This document shows positions 1 through 10,994 of a stretch of 44,458 nt of DNA, in pieces; positions within the stretch are counted from its first letter, which is position 1; each line of letters opens with the position of its first letter. Position numbers and translations under genes: made by a program. Source of the DNA: Curvibacter soli (GTDB lineage Bacteria; Pseudomonadota; Gammaproteobacteria; Burkholderiales; Burkholderiaceae_C); NCBI RefSeq assembly GCF_029211125.1, contig NZ_JARGEN010000038.1, positions 1 to 44,458 on the forward strand, in the 5' to 3' direction. Below the pieces are notes generated by a model. The model saw only the letters and a list, made by a program, of their open reading frames with translations, had not been told where the DNA came from and ran no database searches.

Positions 1-66
1 GGTGGCAATGCGACTCTGTCTGCAACTTGTGGGCCAATTATCCTATCGATTCATGGTGACTGACTA

Positions 67-149
67 GTAGCTATCGCGAGGATTTGCAACACCGCCATGC
101 GTCAAAAGGCGCGGTTTTATGTGCTGCTTAGCGTTGAACAGTGCACTAG
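67..149 (+). repeat. Half copy of a palindromic repeat element
   Basis: These 83 bases match 914-996 without gaps and with four mismatches by my alignment, in the same orientation. They correspond to the right half of the 166-base palindromic element at 831-996, from its centre to its terminal CTAG. The next bases (AAGCCGAT) also resemble the outer repeat that flanks the full copy (AGGCCGAT). The left half is missing, and a CTAG (64-67) lies at the junction. The two copies form direct repeats around the phosphoribosyltransferase gene. Bases 1-66 and 150-258 hold nothing I recognise, apart from a weak 9-base inverted repeat (218-226 with 248-256) downstream of that gene. Confidence 0.8.
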
Positions 150-258
150 AAGCCGATCGTCGAATCCGTGATCGAGCGGCGCCGCGGGCATGGCCGCAGG
201 GGAGCGGCGGCACCAGGGGCTGAGGCAAGGGCCCGGCAGGCAGCACAGCCTCAGCCTC

Positions 259-783
259 TCAGATCTTCCACTTTTCGAGCAGTTTTTCAGGCCGCAGGCT
301 GTCGTAGCCCTCGAAGGGCTGGTGGATCCAGGGGTTGGTGGGCAGGAACTCGACCGAGTACTCGGGCGTGAAGACGGAGACGCCCTTGGTCCAGATCACC
401 GCGCTGCGCAGCTCGGTGATGGGTTTGTACTGGGTCCTGAGGTTGTGGATCACGGCCTGCAGCGTATGGCCCGAGTCGGCCAGGTCGTCCACCAGCAGCA
501 CGCGGCCCGCAATTTCGCCTTGCGGCGTGGTAATGAAGCGAGCGATGTCTAGGTGGCCGCGCACCGTGCCGGCCTCGGCACGGTAGGAGCTGGTGGACAT
601 GATGGCCAGCGGCTTGTCGAAGATGCGCGAGAGAATGTCGCCGGGCCGCATGCCGCCGCGTGCCAGGCACAGGATGGTGTCGAATTCCCAGCCCGACTGG
701 TGCACCTTGAGCGCCAGCTTCTCGATGAGGTTGTGGTACTCGTCGTAGCTCACGTAGAGGTGCTTGCCGTCTTCGGTCAACAT
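259..783 (-). CDS. Purine-type phosphoribosyltransferase
   Basis: This 174-residue cytoplasmic protein belongs to the type I phosphoribosyltransferase fold, which moves a ribose-5-phosphate from PRPP onto a base. The PRPP-binding signature is visible as LLVDDLADSGHT at about residues 96-107, preceded by the conserved LARGGMRPGD loop (40-49). It resembles the Gpt/hypoxanthine phosphoribosyltransferase-like proteins often found near purA in comamonads, but the substrate cannot be read from the sequence. The reading frame continues upstream to 945, but that part would be translated from a repeat element. I chose ATG 783 because CAGGAG lies at a good distance before it. The neighbouring purA suggests purine salvage, which is an inference. 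Confidence 0.88.
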   Translation of the reverse strand: MLTEDGKHLYVSYDEYHNLIEKLALKVHQSGWEFDTILCLARGGMRPGDILSRIFDKPLAIMSTSSYRAEAGTVRGHLDIARFITTPQGEIAGRVLLVDDLADSGHTLQAVIHNLRTQYKPITELRSAVIWTKGVSVFTPEYSVEFLPTNPWIHQPFEGYDSLRPEKLLEKWKI

Positions 784-801
784 GCGTTCTGCTCCTGAAA
801 T

Positions 802-1007
802 AATAGCTGCCAGCGCTTTATCTACCTGCGCTAGTGCAGTGTTCGATGCTTGGCGGCACCAATAAAAGCGATGCGTTTTGGCGCAGGGCAAGGCGCAAAC
901 CACAGCGATAGCCGTAGCTATCGCGAGGATTTGCAACGCCGCCATGCGTCAAAAGGCGCGGTTTTATGTGCTGCTTGGCGTTGAACACTGCGCTAGAGGC
1001 CGATTTT
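802..1007 (+). repeat. Comamonad-type interspersed repeat, split by an insertion
   Basis: Bases 802-834 plus 997-1007 rebuild a roughly 44-base unit reading AATAGCT, AGCGCTT, GCGCTAG, then AGGCCGATTTT. It aligns with the intact copy at 26069-26111 in every conserved block. The AGCGC and GCGCT parts can pair as a hairpin. The unit is interrupted between its GCGCTAG and AGGCC parts by the palindromic element at 831-996. Similar short repeats are, to my knowledge, common between comamonad genes; their role is unknown. Confidence 0.7.
831..996. mobile_element. MITE-like 166-bp imperfect palindrome
   Basis: The element starts CTAGTGCAGTGTTC (831-844) and ends GAACACTGCGCTAG (983-996). These ends are inverted repeats matching at 13 of 14 positions. 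The centre is a perfect 8-base inverted repeat, GCGATAGC and GCTATCGC around CGTA (905-924), and the arms between are partly complementary, so the whole unit could fold into one long hairpin. It carries no transposase. CTAG at both ends, and its position inside another repeat, suggest insertion with a 4-base CTAG target duplication, as for a non-autonomous transposable element. The mobility is inferred. A half copy lies at 67-149. Confidence 0.65.
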
Positions 1008-1025
1008 GCTTGTAAGAATCTGGGC

Positions 1026-3535
<2,510 letters not shown>

Positions 3536-3562
3536 GGAAAAGGGCGTGCTGTTAAAAAAGCG

Positions 3563-3568
3563 ATTCTA
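3563..3568 (-). promoter_or_regulatory. Possible -10 box for hisZ-purA
   Basis: On the minus strand this reads TAGAAT, about 27 bases before the hisZ start and just after the terminator of the hfl operon. No good -35 element lies at 16-18 bases, because that position falls in the terminator stem. The position between a terminator and a start codon is the main support. Confidence 0.35.
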
Positions 3569-3577
3569 CCGGCTTGC

Positions 3578-3600
3578 AAAACCGCGGCCAGGCGCCGCGG
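3578..3600 (-). terminator. Rho-independent terminator of the hfq-hfl operon
   Basis: On the minus strand a perfect 7-base stem, CCGCGGC and GCCGCGG with a 5-base loop, is followed directly by TTTT. It begins one base after the stop codon of the DUF2065 gene and lies before hisZ. It therefore separates the hfq-hflX-hflK-hflC-DUF2065 transcription unit from hisZ-purA. Confidence 0.8.
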
Positions 3601-3601
3601 C

Positions 3602-3799
3602 TCAGGCCAGCAGGGCCAGAAGCAGCAGCCCGAACACAATGGACAGCAACCCGACGAAGCGGATCTGGCCGTCACGCAACTGCAGGATCTGCAGGAAGAC
3701 GCGGCGCCATGCCGCGGGCGACAAGAACGGCAGCGACCCCTCGATCACGAGGACCAGGGCCAGCGCCGTCCAGAAGACGTCGCTGCTGTCCAGGTTCAC
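3602..3799 (-). CDS. DUF2065 (YjeT-like) small membrane protein
   Basis: This 65-residue protein matches the YjeT/DUF2065 family of two-helix inner-membrane proteins of unknown function found after hflC in many proteobacteria. Hydrophobic segments are visible at about residues 8-24 and 44-64, separated by a short basic stretch with the family-typical GSLPFLSPAAWRR. It starts with GTG, sharing four bases (GTGA) with the hflC stop, which suggests translational coupling. The tight linkage to hflK and hflC suggests a membrane-quality-control context, but no activity is known to me. A rho-independent terminator follows immediately. Confidence 0.88.
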   Translation of the reverse strand: MNLDSSDVFWTALALVLVIEGSLPFLSPAAWRRVFLQILQLRDGQIRFVGLLSIVFGLLLLALLA

Positions 3800-4698
3800 T
3801 TGCGGGCAGGCGCAGCGGGCACGGCAGCGCCGCGCAGGCTCTTGAAGAAATCGGACGAGCCCGGGTCCACCACCATCACGTCGCTCTTCTTGTTGAAGCT
3901 GGACTTGTAGGCTTCGAGGCTGCGGTAGAACTGGGCGAACTGCGGGTCGCGGCCGAAGGCATTGGCGTATTCGCGCGCTGCCTCGGCATCACCGTCGCCC
4001 TTGATCTTCTGCGCGTCGCGGTAGGCGTTGGCGATGATCACCTCGCGCTGGCGGTCGGCGTCGGCACGAATCTTTTCGCCTTCTGCCGCGCCAGTGGAGC
4101 GCAGTTCGTTGGCCACGCGCTTGCGCTCGGCCTCCATGCGGCGGTAGACCGCCTCGGTGATCGCCTCGACGTAATCGACGCGCGTGATGCGCACGTCCAC
4201 CACATCCACGCCCCAGGGCTTGCCGCCCTGGACGGCCTCCTGCACCTCGCGCTTCACGTCGGCCATCAACGCCTCGCGCTTGGTGGAGATCAGTTCCTTG
4301 ACCGTGCGGCGGTTGATTTCTTCCTGGAAGGCGTTGCGCACCACGCGGTTGAGCTGCAGGGCGCCAGCGCCTTCGTCAAGGCCCACGTTGCGGATGTACT
4401 GGGACGGATCGGTGATGCGCCAGCGCACGAACCAGTCGATGACGACGCGCTGCTTTTCCGCCGTCAGCATCGACTCCGTGTCGGTGCTGTCGAGCGTGAG
4501 CAGGCGCTTGTCGATGTACGACACGGTCTGGAACGGCGGCGGCAGCTTGAAGTTGAGGCCGGGCTCGGTCACGACCTCCTTGATCTGGCCGAGCGCATAC
4601 ACGACGCCGAACTGGCGTTGGTCCACGACGAACAGCGTGGAGCTCAGGAGCGCCAGCAGTACCAGCAGCGAAGAGAGGATGAAGCCTATTCTGTTCAC
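3796..4698 (-). CDS. hflC: HflC, FtsH protease modulator
   Basis: HflC is a membrane-anchored SPFH (stomatin/prohibitin) protein which, with HflK, forms a large complex that encloses and modulates the FtsH protease. The 300-residue protein has one N-terminal transmembrane helix (about 5-24), then the SPFH domain beginning VVDQRQFGVVYALGQ. A charged helical region follows (about 165-235) with the heptad-like AEGEKIRADADRQREV pattern. It is somewhat shorter than the E. coli protein (about 334 residues). It starts 9 bases after the hflK stop and overlaps the DUF2065 gene, so it is clearly in one operon with both. Confidence 0.96.
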   Translation of the reverse strand: MNRIGFILSSLLVLLALLSSTLFVVDQRQFGVVYALGQIKEVVTEPGLNFKLPPPFQTVSYIDKRLLTLDSTDTESMLTAEKQRVVIDWFVRWRITDPSQYIRNVGLDEGAGALQLNRVVRNAFQEEINRRTVKELISTKREALMADVKREVQEAVQGGKPWGVDVVDVRITRVDYVEAITEAVYRRMEAERKRVANELRSTGAAEGEKIRADADRQREVIIANAYRDAQKIKGDGDAEAAREYANAFGRDPQFAQFYRSLEAYKSSFNKKSDVMVVDPGSSDFFKSLRGAAVPAAPARK

Positions 4699-4707
4699 AC
4701 GAAGCTC

Positions 4708-6096
4708 CTAGCGCGATTCACGGTCGCGGGTGCGTCCGGTATCGCGCGTACGCGCGTCCCCCGAAGGGTAGGCGGAGGATGGCAGGGGCGGGATGATCGA
4801 TGACGAAGCCGCGCCAGGCTGCACGTTGCCGGCATCGGTGGACGACGCAGGAAGCGTTTGCGCCTGTTGCTGCATGATCTTGTCGAGCGGCAGGTACAGC
4901 AGGTTGGAGCCTTGCCGCACGTCGACCAGCACCTTGGTCACGCTGCTGTAGATCTGCTGCATCGCGTCGGTGTACATGCGGTCGCGCGTGACCTGCGGCG
5001 CCTTCTGGTATTCCGCCAGCACGGAGCTGAAGCGTTGCGCGTCGCCGTCGGCCTGGGCCACGATGCGCGCCTTGTAGGCGTTGGCCTCTTCCGTGAGCCG
5101 CGATGCCGTACCGGCGGCTCGGGGCACGACGTCGTTGGCATAGGCTTGCGCCTCGTTCTTGGAGCGCTCGCGCTCCTGGACTGCCTTAAGAACGTCGTCG
5201 AATGCCGCCTTCACCTGCTCGGGCGGATTCACGCCGCCCTGCTGCAGATTGATGCCCACGACTTCGATGCCGACCTTGTAGCGATCGAGGATGGTCTGCA
5301 TCAGGGCTCGCACACGCGGCGCGATCTGGTCGCGCTCCTCGGCCAGCACCGAGTCCATCTTCATCTTGCCCACGACCTCGCGCACGGCGGTTTCGGCGGC
5401 CTGCACCACGGCATCCGACGGGCTCTTGCTTTCGAACAGGTAGGCGCGCGCGTCGTTCAGGCGGTACTGCACGGCAAACTTGATCTCGACGATGTTTTCG
5501 TCCTCGGTCAGCATGGCCGACTCGCGCAGCCCCGTGGACTTGACGACCGAGTCGCGGCCGATGTCCACCGAACGCAGTTGCGTGACATAGACCAGTTCGT
5601 GGCGCTGGATGGGGTAAGGCAAGCGCCAGTTGAAGCCCGCGCCCACGGTCGACTTGTACTTGCCGAACTCGGTGATGACCGCCTGCTGGCCTTCCTGCAC
5701 GATGAAGAAACCCGTGCCGAGCCAGATCAACACCGCAATGGCGGCGATCAGGCCGATGCCGTAGCCCGCGCTTTTCATGCCGCCGGGCGGGAAGCCACCG
5801 CCGGGTGCCCCACCCGCCGGACCACCGCGCCCGCCGGGCCGCTTGCCGAAAAGCCCGCCGAGCTTGCGGTTGAGGTCGCGCCACAATTCGTCCAGATCGG
5901 GCGGCTGCCCGCCCGGACCGCTATTGCGGCCACGCGGGTCGGGCTGCTGGGGCGGCTCCCCTTCGGAGCGCTGGCCGCTACCAGGGGTAGGGGTGTTGTC
6001 ATCACTGCGCCCCCAGCGCGGATCGTTCAGATTGAACATGCCCCGAAGCCGCCGTGGGAGCACAGCCCACCGATGGGCCGGTAAATGCAGGTTCAT
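4708..6096 (-). CDS. hflK: HflK, FtsH protease modulator
   Basis: HflK is the partner of HflC in the periplasm-facing complex that controls FtsH. The 462-residue frame has a Gly/Pro-rich cytoplasmic N-terminus (about 30-108), a transmembrane helix at about 111-133, then an SPFH domain (VQEGQQAVITEFGKY onward) and a helical region. The C-terminus is Ser/Pro/Arg-rich. The start is uncertain: ATG 6096 gives the full length. ATG 6039 (protein starting MFNLNDPRWGR, where similarity to the family begins, as I remember it) would give 443 residues. Neither has a strong ribosome binding site. It lies 44 bases downstream of hflX in one operon. Confidence 0.93.
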   Translation of the reverse strand: MNLHLPAHRWAVLPRRLRGMFNLNDPRWGRSDDNTPTPGSGQRSEGEPPQQPDPRGRNSGPGGQPPDLDELWRDLNRKLGGLFGKRPGGRGGPAGGAPGGGFPPGGMKSAGYGIGLIAAIAVLIWLGTGFFIVQEGQQAVITEFGKYKSTVGAGFNWRLPYPIQRHELVYVTQLRSVDIGRDSVVKSTGLRESAMLTEDENIVEIKFAVQYRLNDARAYLFESKSPSDAVVQAAETAVREVVGKMKMDSVLAEERDQIAPRVRALMQTILDRYKVGIEVVGINLQQGGVNPPEQVKAAFDDVLKAVQERERSKNEAQAYANDVVPRAAGTASRLTEEANAYKARIVAQADGDAQRFSSVLAEYQKAPQVTRDRMYTDAMQQIYSSVTKVLVDVRQGSNLLYLPLDKIMQQQAQTLPASSTDAGNVQPGAASSSIIPPLPSSAYPSGDARTRDTGRTRDRESR

Positions 6097-6140
6097 GCGC
6101 TTTTGGTCTCTTTGGATTGGTTGCCGGGGATTGTGCCCAA

Positions 6141-7325
6141 TCAGGACAGCACCTCGCCCAATTCAGCAGTATGCCCAAGGGGCATATCCGCCTGCGGCGC
6201 AATATGCATGGCCTGCGCAGCCAGGGCTTCCCGCAGCGCACCCAGGCCGTCGCCCGTGCGCGCGCTCACGAAAACCCGCGACACGGGCTGGCCATCGAGG
6301 TCATACGCGTCCCGCAGCACGAGCGGGCGCTGTGCCTCGGGCATTGCGTCGAGCTTGTTGAACACCAGCATTTGCGGCACGCGTGCGGCCCCGATCTCCG
6401 ACAGCACGCGCTGGACTTCAGCGATCTGCTCGGGAAACGAGGGATTGGAGGCATCCACCACATGCAGCAGCAGGTCGGCATCCACCGCCTCCTGCAGCGT
6501 AGCCTGGAAGGCATCCACCAGCATGTGCGGCAGGTCGCGAATAAAGCCCACGGTGTCCGACAGTGACACCTTGCGCCCGTATCCCGCAGCATCGCCCAGG
6601 TAGAGTTGCCGCGTGGTGGTATCGAGCGTGGCGAACAACTGGTCCGCCGCGTAGGCCCGCGCCTTCACCAGCGCATTGAACAAGGTCGACTTGCCGGCGT
6701 TGGTGTAGCCCACCAGCGAGATGTTGAAGGTTTCCCGGCGCTCGCGCTGGCGGCGCTGGGTGCCGCGCTGCCGCCGAACCTTCCCTAGCCGCTCCTTGGT
6801 GCGCCGAATGGCATCGCCGATCATGCGGCGGTCCAGTTCGATCTGCGTTTCGCCAGGACCGCCGCGCGTGCCGATGCCGCCACGCTGGCGCTCCAGGTGG
6901 GACCAGCGGCGGACCAGCCGCGTGCTCAGGTACTGCAGCCGCGCCAGCTCCACCTGCAGTTTGCCATCGTGGCTGCGCGCGCGCTGCGCGAAGATTTCGA
7001 GAATCAGCAGCGTGCGGTCGTTCACCGGCAACTCCAGGTGGCGTTCCAGGTTGCGCTGCTGCGCGGGGCTCAGCGACTGGTCGAACAAGACCTCGACGGC
7101 GCCGTGCATCTGCGCCAGCGTGCGGATCTCGTCGGCCTTGCCGCTGCCCACGAACAGGGCGGCATCCGGGGCGCGACGCTTGCAGGTCAGGCGTGCCACC
7201 GGCTGCAGGCCTGCAGTCTGGGCCAGAAGGCCCAGCTCTTCCAGATCGGCATCGAAATGGGGCAGACCGAAGTCGACCCCGACAAGCACCACGGGTGCAG
7301 GAAGGGAAATATCGGACGAACTCAA
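6141..7325 (-). CDS. hflX: GTPase HflX
   Basis: HflX is a ribosome-associated GTPase that splits stalled or heat-damaged 70S ribosomes. The 394-residue protein has the N-terminal HflX domain (GSGKADEIRTL near 60-70 and the GGIGTRGGPGETQIELDRR signature near 149-167). The G domain follows, with G1 at 206-214 (GYTNAGKST), G3 DTVGFIRDLPH and G4 NKLD. The start is unusual: the best frame opens with TTG at 7325, and no ATG exists before the conserved region. An in-frame GTG 33 bases further in is an alternative. It lies between hfq and hflK, the order also seen in E. coli. Confidence 0.95.
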   Translation of the reverse strand: MSSSDISLPAPVVLVGVDFGLPHFDADLEELGLLAQTAGLQPVARLTCKRRAPDAALFVGSGKADEIRTLAQMHGAVEVLFDQSLSPAQQRNLERHLELPVNDRTLLILEIFAQRARSHDGKLQVELARLQYLSTRLVRRWSHLERQRGGIGTRGGPGETQIELDRRMIGDAIRRTKERLGKVRRQRGTQRRQRERRETFNISLVGYTNAGKSTLFNALVKARAYAADQLFATLDTTTRQLYLGDAAGYGRKVSLSDTVGFIRDLPHMLVDAFQATLQEAVDADLLLHVVDASNPSFPEQIAEVQRVLSEIGAARVPQMLVFNKLDAMPEAQRPLVLRDAYDLDGQPVSRVFVSARTGDGLGALREALAAQAMHIAPQADMPLGHTAELGEVLS

Positions 7326-7395
7326 ATCGGGGAAACCAGGTGAGGCGCTACGCCCGAATACCTCGTCAGCATGCCGACGGGCTGCGCGGATGTAA

Positions 7396-7647
7396 TCAGG
7401 CGCCGCCCTCTGCGTCGGTCGCGTCGGCGGTGGAGAAACTCACCGCGCGGCCAGGCACAATTGTGGAAATGGCGTGCTTGTAAACCATCTGCGTGACGGT
7501 GTTGCGCAGCAGGACGACATACTGGTCGAAGGATTCGATCTGCCCTTGCAGCTTGATGCCATTGACGAGGTAGATGGAGACCGGGACATGCTCGCGGCGC
7601 AGGGCGTTGAGGAAGGGGTCTTGAAGAAGCTGGCCTTTATTGCTCAC
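7396..7647 (-). CDS. hfq: RNA chaperone Hfq
   Basis: Hfq is a hexameric Sm-like RNA chaperone that pairs small RNAs with mRNAs. The 83-residue protein shows the Sm1 region ([35 protein letters not shown]) and the Sm2 motif [10 protein letters not shown]. The C-terminal tail is short and Ala/Asp/Glu-rich. I chose GTG 7647, because CGGAGAA lies six bases before it and the resulting protein starts MSNKGQ, as is typical. A TTG further upstream would add six residues. It is the first gene of the hfq-hflX-hflK-hflC-DUF2065 operon. Confidence 0.97.
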   Translation of the reverse strand: MSNKGQLLQDPFLNALRREHVPVSIYLVNGIKLQGQIESFDQYVVLLRNTVTQMVYKHAISTIVPGRAVSFSTADATDAEGGA

Positions 7648-7686
7648 GATATTCTCCGTGTTCAAGAAATGTTGTTGTAAAGCGTC

Positions 7687-7714
7687 ACCTTACCACAGGC
7701 CGCCGGCGGCGCAA
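7687..7714 (-). promoter_or_regulatory. Candidate sigma-70 promoter for hfq
   Basis: On the minus strand TTGCGC (7709-7714) and TAAGGT (7687-7692) are separated by 16 bases, and TGG directly before the -10 box makes an extended -10. The predicted start would leave a leader of about 30-35 bases before the hfq GTG. The -35 box matches the consensus only in TTG, so the call is moderate. Confidence 0.45.
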
Positions 7715-7771
7715 TCGAACTGGCGGGCAAAGTCCTTAAAGAACGGCGGGGCGAAACACCCCCAACAGTGG

Positions 7772-9121
7772 CTACTGTCCGCCCTTGTCGGCATAAGGGT
7801 TGTGGGATGTCTTCATTTCGATGCGCAGGGGTGTGCCGACCAGGTTGAATTCCTTGCGGAAACGCGCCTCCAGGAAGCGCTTGTAGGCGTCAGTGACATG
7901 CTCGAGCGAATTGCCATGGATGACAATGACCGGAGGATTCATGCCGCCCTGATGTGCATACCGCATCTTCGGCCGGAACATGCCCCCGCGCTGGGGTGCC
8001 TGGAACTGCACCGACTCCAGCAGCAGGCGTGTGAGCACCGGCGTGGACATCTTGCACATGGCGGACTTGTAGGCCTGCACGATCGAGAGCCACAGCGGCC
8101 CCAGCCCCAGCCGCTTGCGCGCCGAGATGAAATGCAGCGGCGCGAACTTCAGGAAAGCCAGGCGGGTTTCAATCGCCCGCTCGACCAACTGGCGCTGGTA
8201 TGCGTCGACGGCATCCCACTTGTTGATGCCGATGACGACCGCGCGTCCGCTTTCCAGGATGTACCCGGCGATGTGGGCGTCCTGGTCCGTCACGCCCTGG
8301 GTCGCATCAAGCAGGAGCAGCACGACATGGGCCGATTCGATGGCCTGCAGGGTCTTGACAACGGAGAACTTCTCGATCGCCTCGAACACGCGGCCCTTGC
8401 GGCGCAACCCCGCCGTGTCGATCAGTTCGAAGCGCTGGCCGTTGCGCTCAAAAGGCACACTGATGGCGTCGCGCGTAGTGCCCGGCATGTCGAAGGCCAC
8501 GAGCCGTTCCTCGCCCAGCCAGGTATTGATGAGCGTGGACTTGCCCACATTGGGGCGGCCCGCGACGGCAAGCTTGATGGCGCCGCGCTCCGCGCCGTCG
8601 ATTTCAACGTCATCCTCGGGCTCGGGCAGGTTCAGTGCCTGCAGGGCCAGTTCCACCAGGCTGCGGATGCCCTGGCCGTGGGCTGCCGAAATGGGATGGA
8701 CATCGCCGAGCCCCAGTTCGTAGAACTCGCCCAACTGGGCTGCGTCGCGCATGCCCTCCGCCTTGTTGGCCACGATCAGGCAGGGCTTGCCAAGGCGCCG
8801 CAAGTAGTTCGCGATGTCATGGTCCTGCGCGGAAAGTCCGCCGCGCACGTCGACGATGAAAAGCACCACGTCCGACTCCGCCACGGCCTGCTGGGTCTGC
8901 CTGGCCATTTCGCGGTAGATGCCGGCGTCGGCATCGGGTTCGAAACCGCCGGTATCGATGACGATGTATTCGTGCTTGCCCTGGCGACCATTGCCATAGT
9001 GGCGGTCACGCGTGAGCCCTGCGAAATCGGCCACGATGGCATCGCGCGACTTGGTCAGGCGATTGAACAATGTCGACTTCCCGACATTGGGACGACCCAC
9101 GAGGGCGATGACGGGTTTCAT
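7772..9121 (-). CDS. der: Ribosome assembly GTPase Der (EngA)
   Basis: Der is an essential GTPase with two consecutive G domains that matures the 50S ribosomal subunit. Both domains are visible in the 449-residue protein. The first P-loop is GRPNVGKST at 9-17, with DTGG at 56-59 and NKAE at 119-122. The second is GRPNVGKST at 188-196, with DTAG and NKWD after it. A basic KH-like C-terminal domain follows. I chose ATG 9121, which places the first P-loop at the usual distance; an upstream in-frame start at 9184 would overlap bamB. The gene lies at the end of a long cluster, downstream of bamB, as in E. coli. Confidence 0.97.
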   Translation of the reverse strand: MKPVIALVGRPNVGKSTLFNRLTKSRDAIVADFAGLTRDRHYGNGRQGKHEYIVIDTGGFEPDADAGIYREMARQTQQAVAESDVVLFIVDVRGGLSAQDHDIANYLRRLGKPCLIVANKAEGMRDAAQLGEFYELGLGDVHPISAAHGQGIRSLVELALQALNLPEPEDDVEIDGAERGAIKLAVAGRPNVGKSTLINTWLGEERLVAFDMPGTTRDAISVPFERNGQRFELIDTAGLRRKGRVFEAIEKFSVVKTLQAIESAHVVLLLLDATQGVTDQDAHIAGYILESGRAVVIGINKWDAVDAYQRQLVERAIETRLAFLKFAPLHFISARKRLGLGPLWLSIVQAYKSAMCKMSTPVLTRLLLESVQFQAPQRGGMFRPKMRYAHQGGMNPPVIVIHGNSLEHVTDAYKRFLEARFRKEFNLVGTPLRIEMKTSHNPYADKGGQ

Positions 9122-9158
9122 GGCGATGGGCGGCGCATTTCCAGCGACGGCTCGGGCT

Positions 9159-10322
9159 TCATCCCGGGCGGAACCCGTAGACATTGCCGTTGCGCGTTAC
9201 CACCACCAGCGTATCGTCGGCTGTCACGGGCGCAGAGGCAATAGGCGAGCCATCCGTGGTCAAGCGATTGAGCGGCGCGCCATCCTCGCGCGACAGCAGA
9301 TGAACCAGGCCGGCGTTGTCACCGATCACGACCGAGCGCCCCAGCAGCAGCGGCGCGGTCAACTGGCGGTACTGCAGACGCTCGGAGGACCACGCACGCT
9401 CGCCATCGGTGCGCCGCCATGCCACCACGGTGCCATTGTTCTCCGTGCCGAAAACCATGGCGGCATCGCCGTCGATGCCGCTGAAGCCATTGGCCGGCTT
9501 GGTCCAGAGCATCATCCCGCGCGACGTGTCGACACAGCCGATCGCCGCCTGGAACGCCCGGGCGCAGACACTCGAGCCGACACGACTGACTGGGGCGACC
9601 AAATCGACCAGGCGCTCGACATCGTTGGTTCCGCGCGGACTGGCAATCGGCACTTCCCAGCGCACGGTTCCATTGCCGGGGTTCAAACCCGCCAAGCGGC
9701 CCGAAAGCCCCGTCACCAGCGTATCGCGCACGGCCATCAGCACACCAGCCTGACGCAGCACCAAGGGCTCGCCCGGTCGTTGCTGGCTCCACAAACGCCG
9801 CCCGGTCTGCCCGTCGAAGGCGCTGACAGAACGGTCCGCCGTCAGCACGAAGACGCGGTTGCCTGCGACCAGCGGCGCCGCATACGCCTGCGCCGGCAGT
9901 TTTGCGCGCCACAGCTCGCGTCCAGCCTCGACGGCGACGACATCATTGCCACGCGTGACGACCGCCCCGATCTTCCCATCGCTGCCCACACCCGCTGCGA
10001 TCGGTGCGCCTACGTTCAGGCGCCAGAGATCGCGCCCAGTGCGGGCATCGACCGCGGCCATGGTGCCATCGCTGGATGCCAGGAACACCACCGGGCCGTT
10101 GACATGCACTTCCAAGGGGAATTGGACTTCGCCGCCGATACGGGACGACCATGCCTGGCGAATGCCAAAGATGGGAACGTTGGCACCCAGTTCGGCCGGC
10201 TTGGGCTTGGACGCGCCACCGAACAATGAGCACCCGGCAAGCGACAGTACCAGCATCGCCACCGCGAAGCGTGCAGTGGCATTTCCCCAGGCGTTCAAAG
10301 TCGAAAAGGACGGCTTTCTCAC
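9159..10322 (-). CDS. bamB: Outer membrane assembly lipoprotein BamB
   Basis: BamB is a periplasmic eight-bladed beta-propeller lipoprotein of the BAM complex that folds outer-membrane proteins. The 387-residue protein has a signal peptide ending in the lipobox LAGC, with the lipidated cysteine at residue 31. Repeated PQQ-like blades follow (for example [32 protein letters not shown]). It starts with GTG in a GTGA overlap with the upstream TPR gene, so translation is likely coupled. bamD, encoding another BAM lipoprotein, lies in the same window at 20422. Confidence 0.95.
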   Translation of the reverse strand: MRKPSFSTLNAWGNATARFAVAMLVLSLAGCSLFGGASKPKPAELGANVPIFGIRQAWSSRIGGEVQFPLEVHVNGPVVFLASSDGTMAAVDARTGRDLWRLNVGAPIAAGVGSDGKIGAVVTRGNDVVAVEAGRELWRAKLPAQAYAAPLVAGNRVFVLTADRSVSAFDGQTGRRLWSQQRPGEPLVLRQAGVLMAVRDTLVTGLSGRLAGLNPGNGTVRWEVPIASPRGTNDVERLVDLVAPVSRVGSSVCARAFQAAIGCVDTSRGMMLWTKPANGFSGIDGDAAMVFGTENNGTVVAWRRTDGERAWSSERLQYRQLTAPLLLGRSVVIGDNAGLVHLLSREDGAPLNRLTTDGSPIASAPVTADDTLVVVTRNGNVYGFRPG

Positions 10323-10987
10323 GATTGGGCTCCCGGAATTGCGGCCTGCGGATCGACGCCCAGCGCGTTGAGCTTGACTTCGACGAGGCGACGGTATTCG
10401 AGGCGGTCATCCAGGTCCTTGTAGGCCTGCGTGAATGACTGGATGGCCTCGGCCTGCTTGCCTTGCAGCAGATAGATGTCGCCCTTGCGGTCGGCCACCA
10501 GGGGCGCGAACGAAGCGGGCACGCTGCCGCCCAGTTGGGCCAGGGCCTGGTCGTAAGCCTGCTGTTGGATCAGCACGCCAGCCAGACGCAGCCGGGCCAG
10601 CGCCGCCAGCCCGTCGTCCCCCGACTTCTCCGCCACCCAGCCCAGCGTAGCCTTGGCAGCGTCGAGTTGGCCCTTCTCGAAAAGAACCTTGCCAGCCAGC
10701 AGGCCGGCTTGGTATGCGTAGGCAGTGCTCGGGTATTTGTCCTTGATGTCGCCGAAAGCCTGTTCAAGGCGCGCAGTGTCGCCAGCCTTGGCCGCCGTGT
10801 CGATCGCGTCGAAGAGGGCAGATGCCTGCACGGCCTGCCGGTTCTGCCAGAACTGGTAGCCGTTCCATGCTGCAAGGGCGCCGAAAGCCAGCACAAGCAG
10901 CGCGGTGATCAGCGTGCCATAGGTATTCCAGAAATGCTTGAGCTGGTCGATCTGCTCTTGTTCTTCAAGGTCTAGATGTTGTGCCAT
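10319..10987 (-). CDS. YfgM-like membrane-anchored TPR protein
   Basis: This 222-residue protein belongs to the YfgM/TPR_21 family (DUF2133). In E. coli, YfgM is an inner-membrane protein with a periplasmic TPR domain associated with SecYEG and periplasmic chaperones. Here the N-terminus is MAQHLDLEEQEQIDQLKHFW, a family hallmark. A single transmembrane helix (about 24-44) and TPR-like helices follow. I chose ATG 10987, since the frame upstream belongs to hisS. It starts 7 bases after the hisS stop and overlaps bamB by 4 bases. The placement between hisS and bamB is conserved in proteobacteria. Confidence 0.92.
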   Translation of the reverse strand: MAQHLDLEEQEQIDQLKHFWNTYGTLITALLVLAFGALAAWNGYQFWQNRQAVQASALFDAIDTAAKAGDTARLEQAFGDIKDKYPSTAYAYQAGLLAGKVLFEKGQLDAAKATLGWVAEKSGDDGLAALARLRLAGVLIQQQAYDQALAQLGGSVPASFAPLVADRKGDIYLLQGKQAEAIQSFTQAYKDLDDRLEYRRLVEVKLNALGVDPQAAIPGAQS

Positions 10988-10994
10988 GGCGTAA

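Noticed and set aside
218-256. 9-base inverted repeat (GGCTGAGGC/GCCTCAGCC) after the phosphoribosyltransferase gene
   Set aside because: The loop is 21 bases long and no T-run follows, so it is a poor terminator.
7748-7762. Small hairpin (GGGG...CCCC) after der
   Set aside because: Only a 4-base stem and no T-run; not enough for a terminator call.
7640-9244. 534-codon open frame on the plus strand opposite der
   Set aside because: It mirrors the codon pattern of der and shows no family similarity that I recognise.
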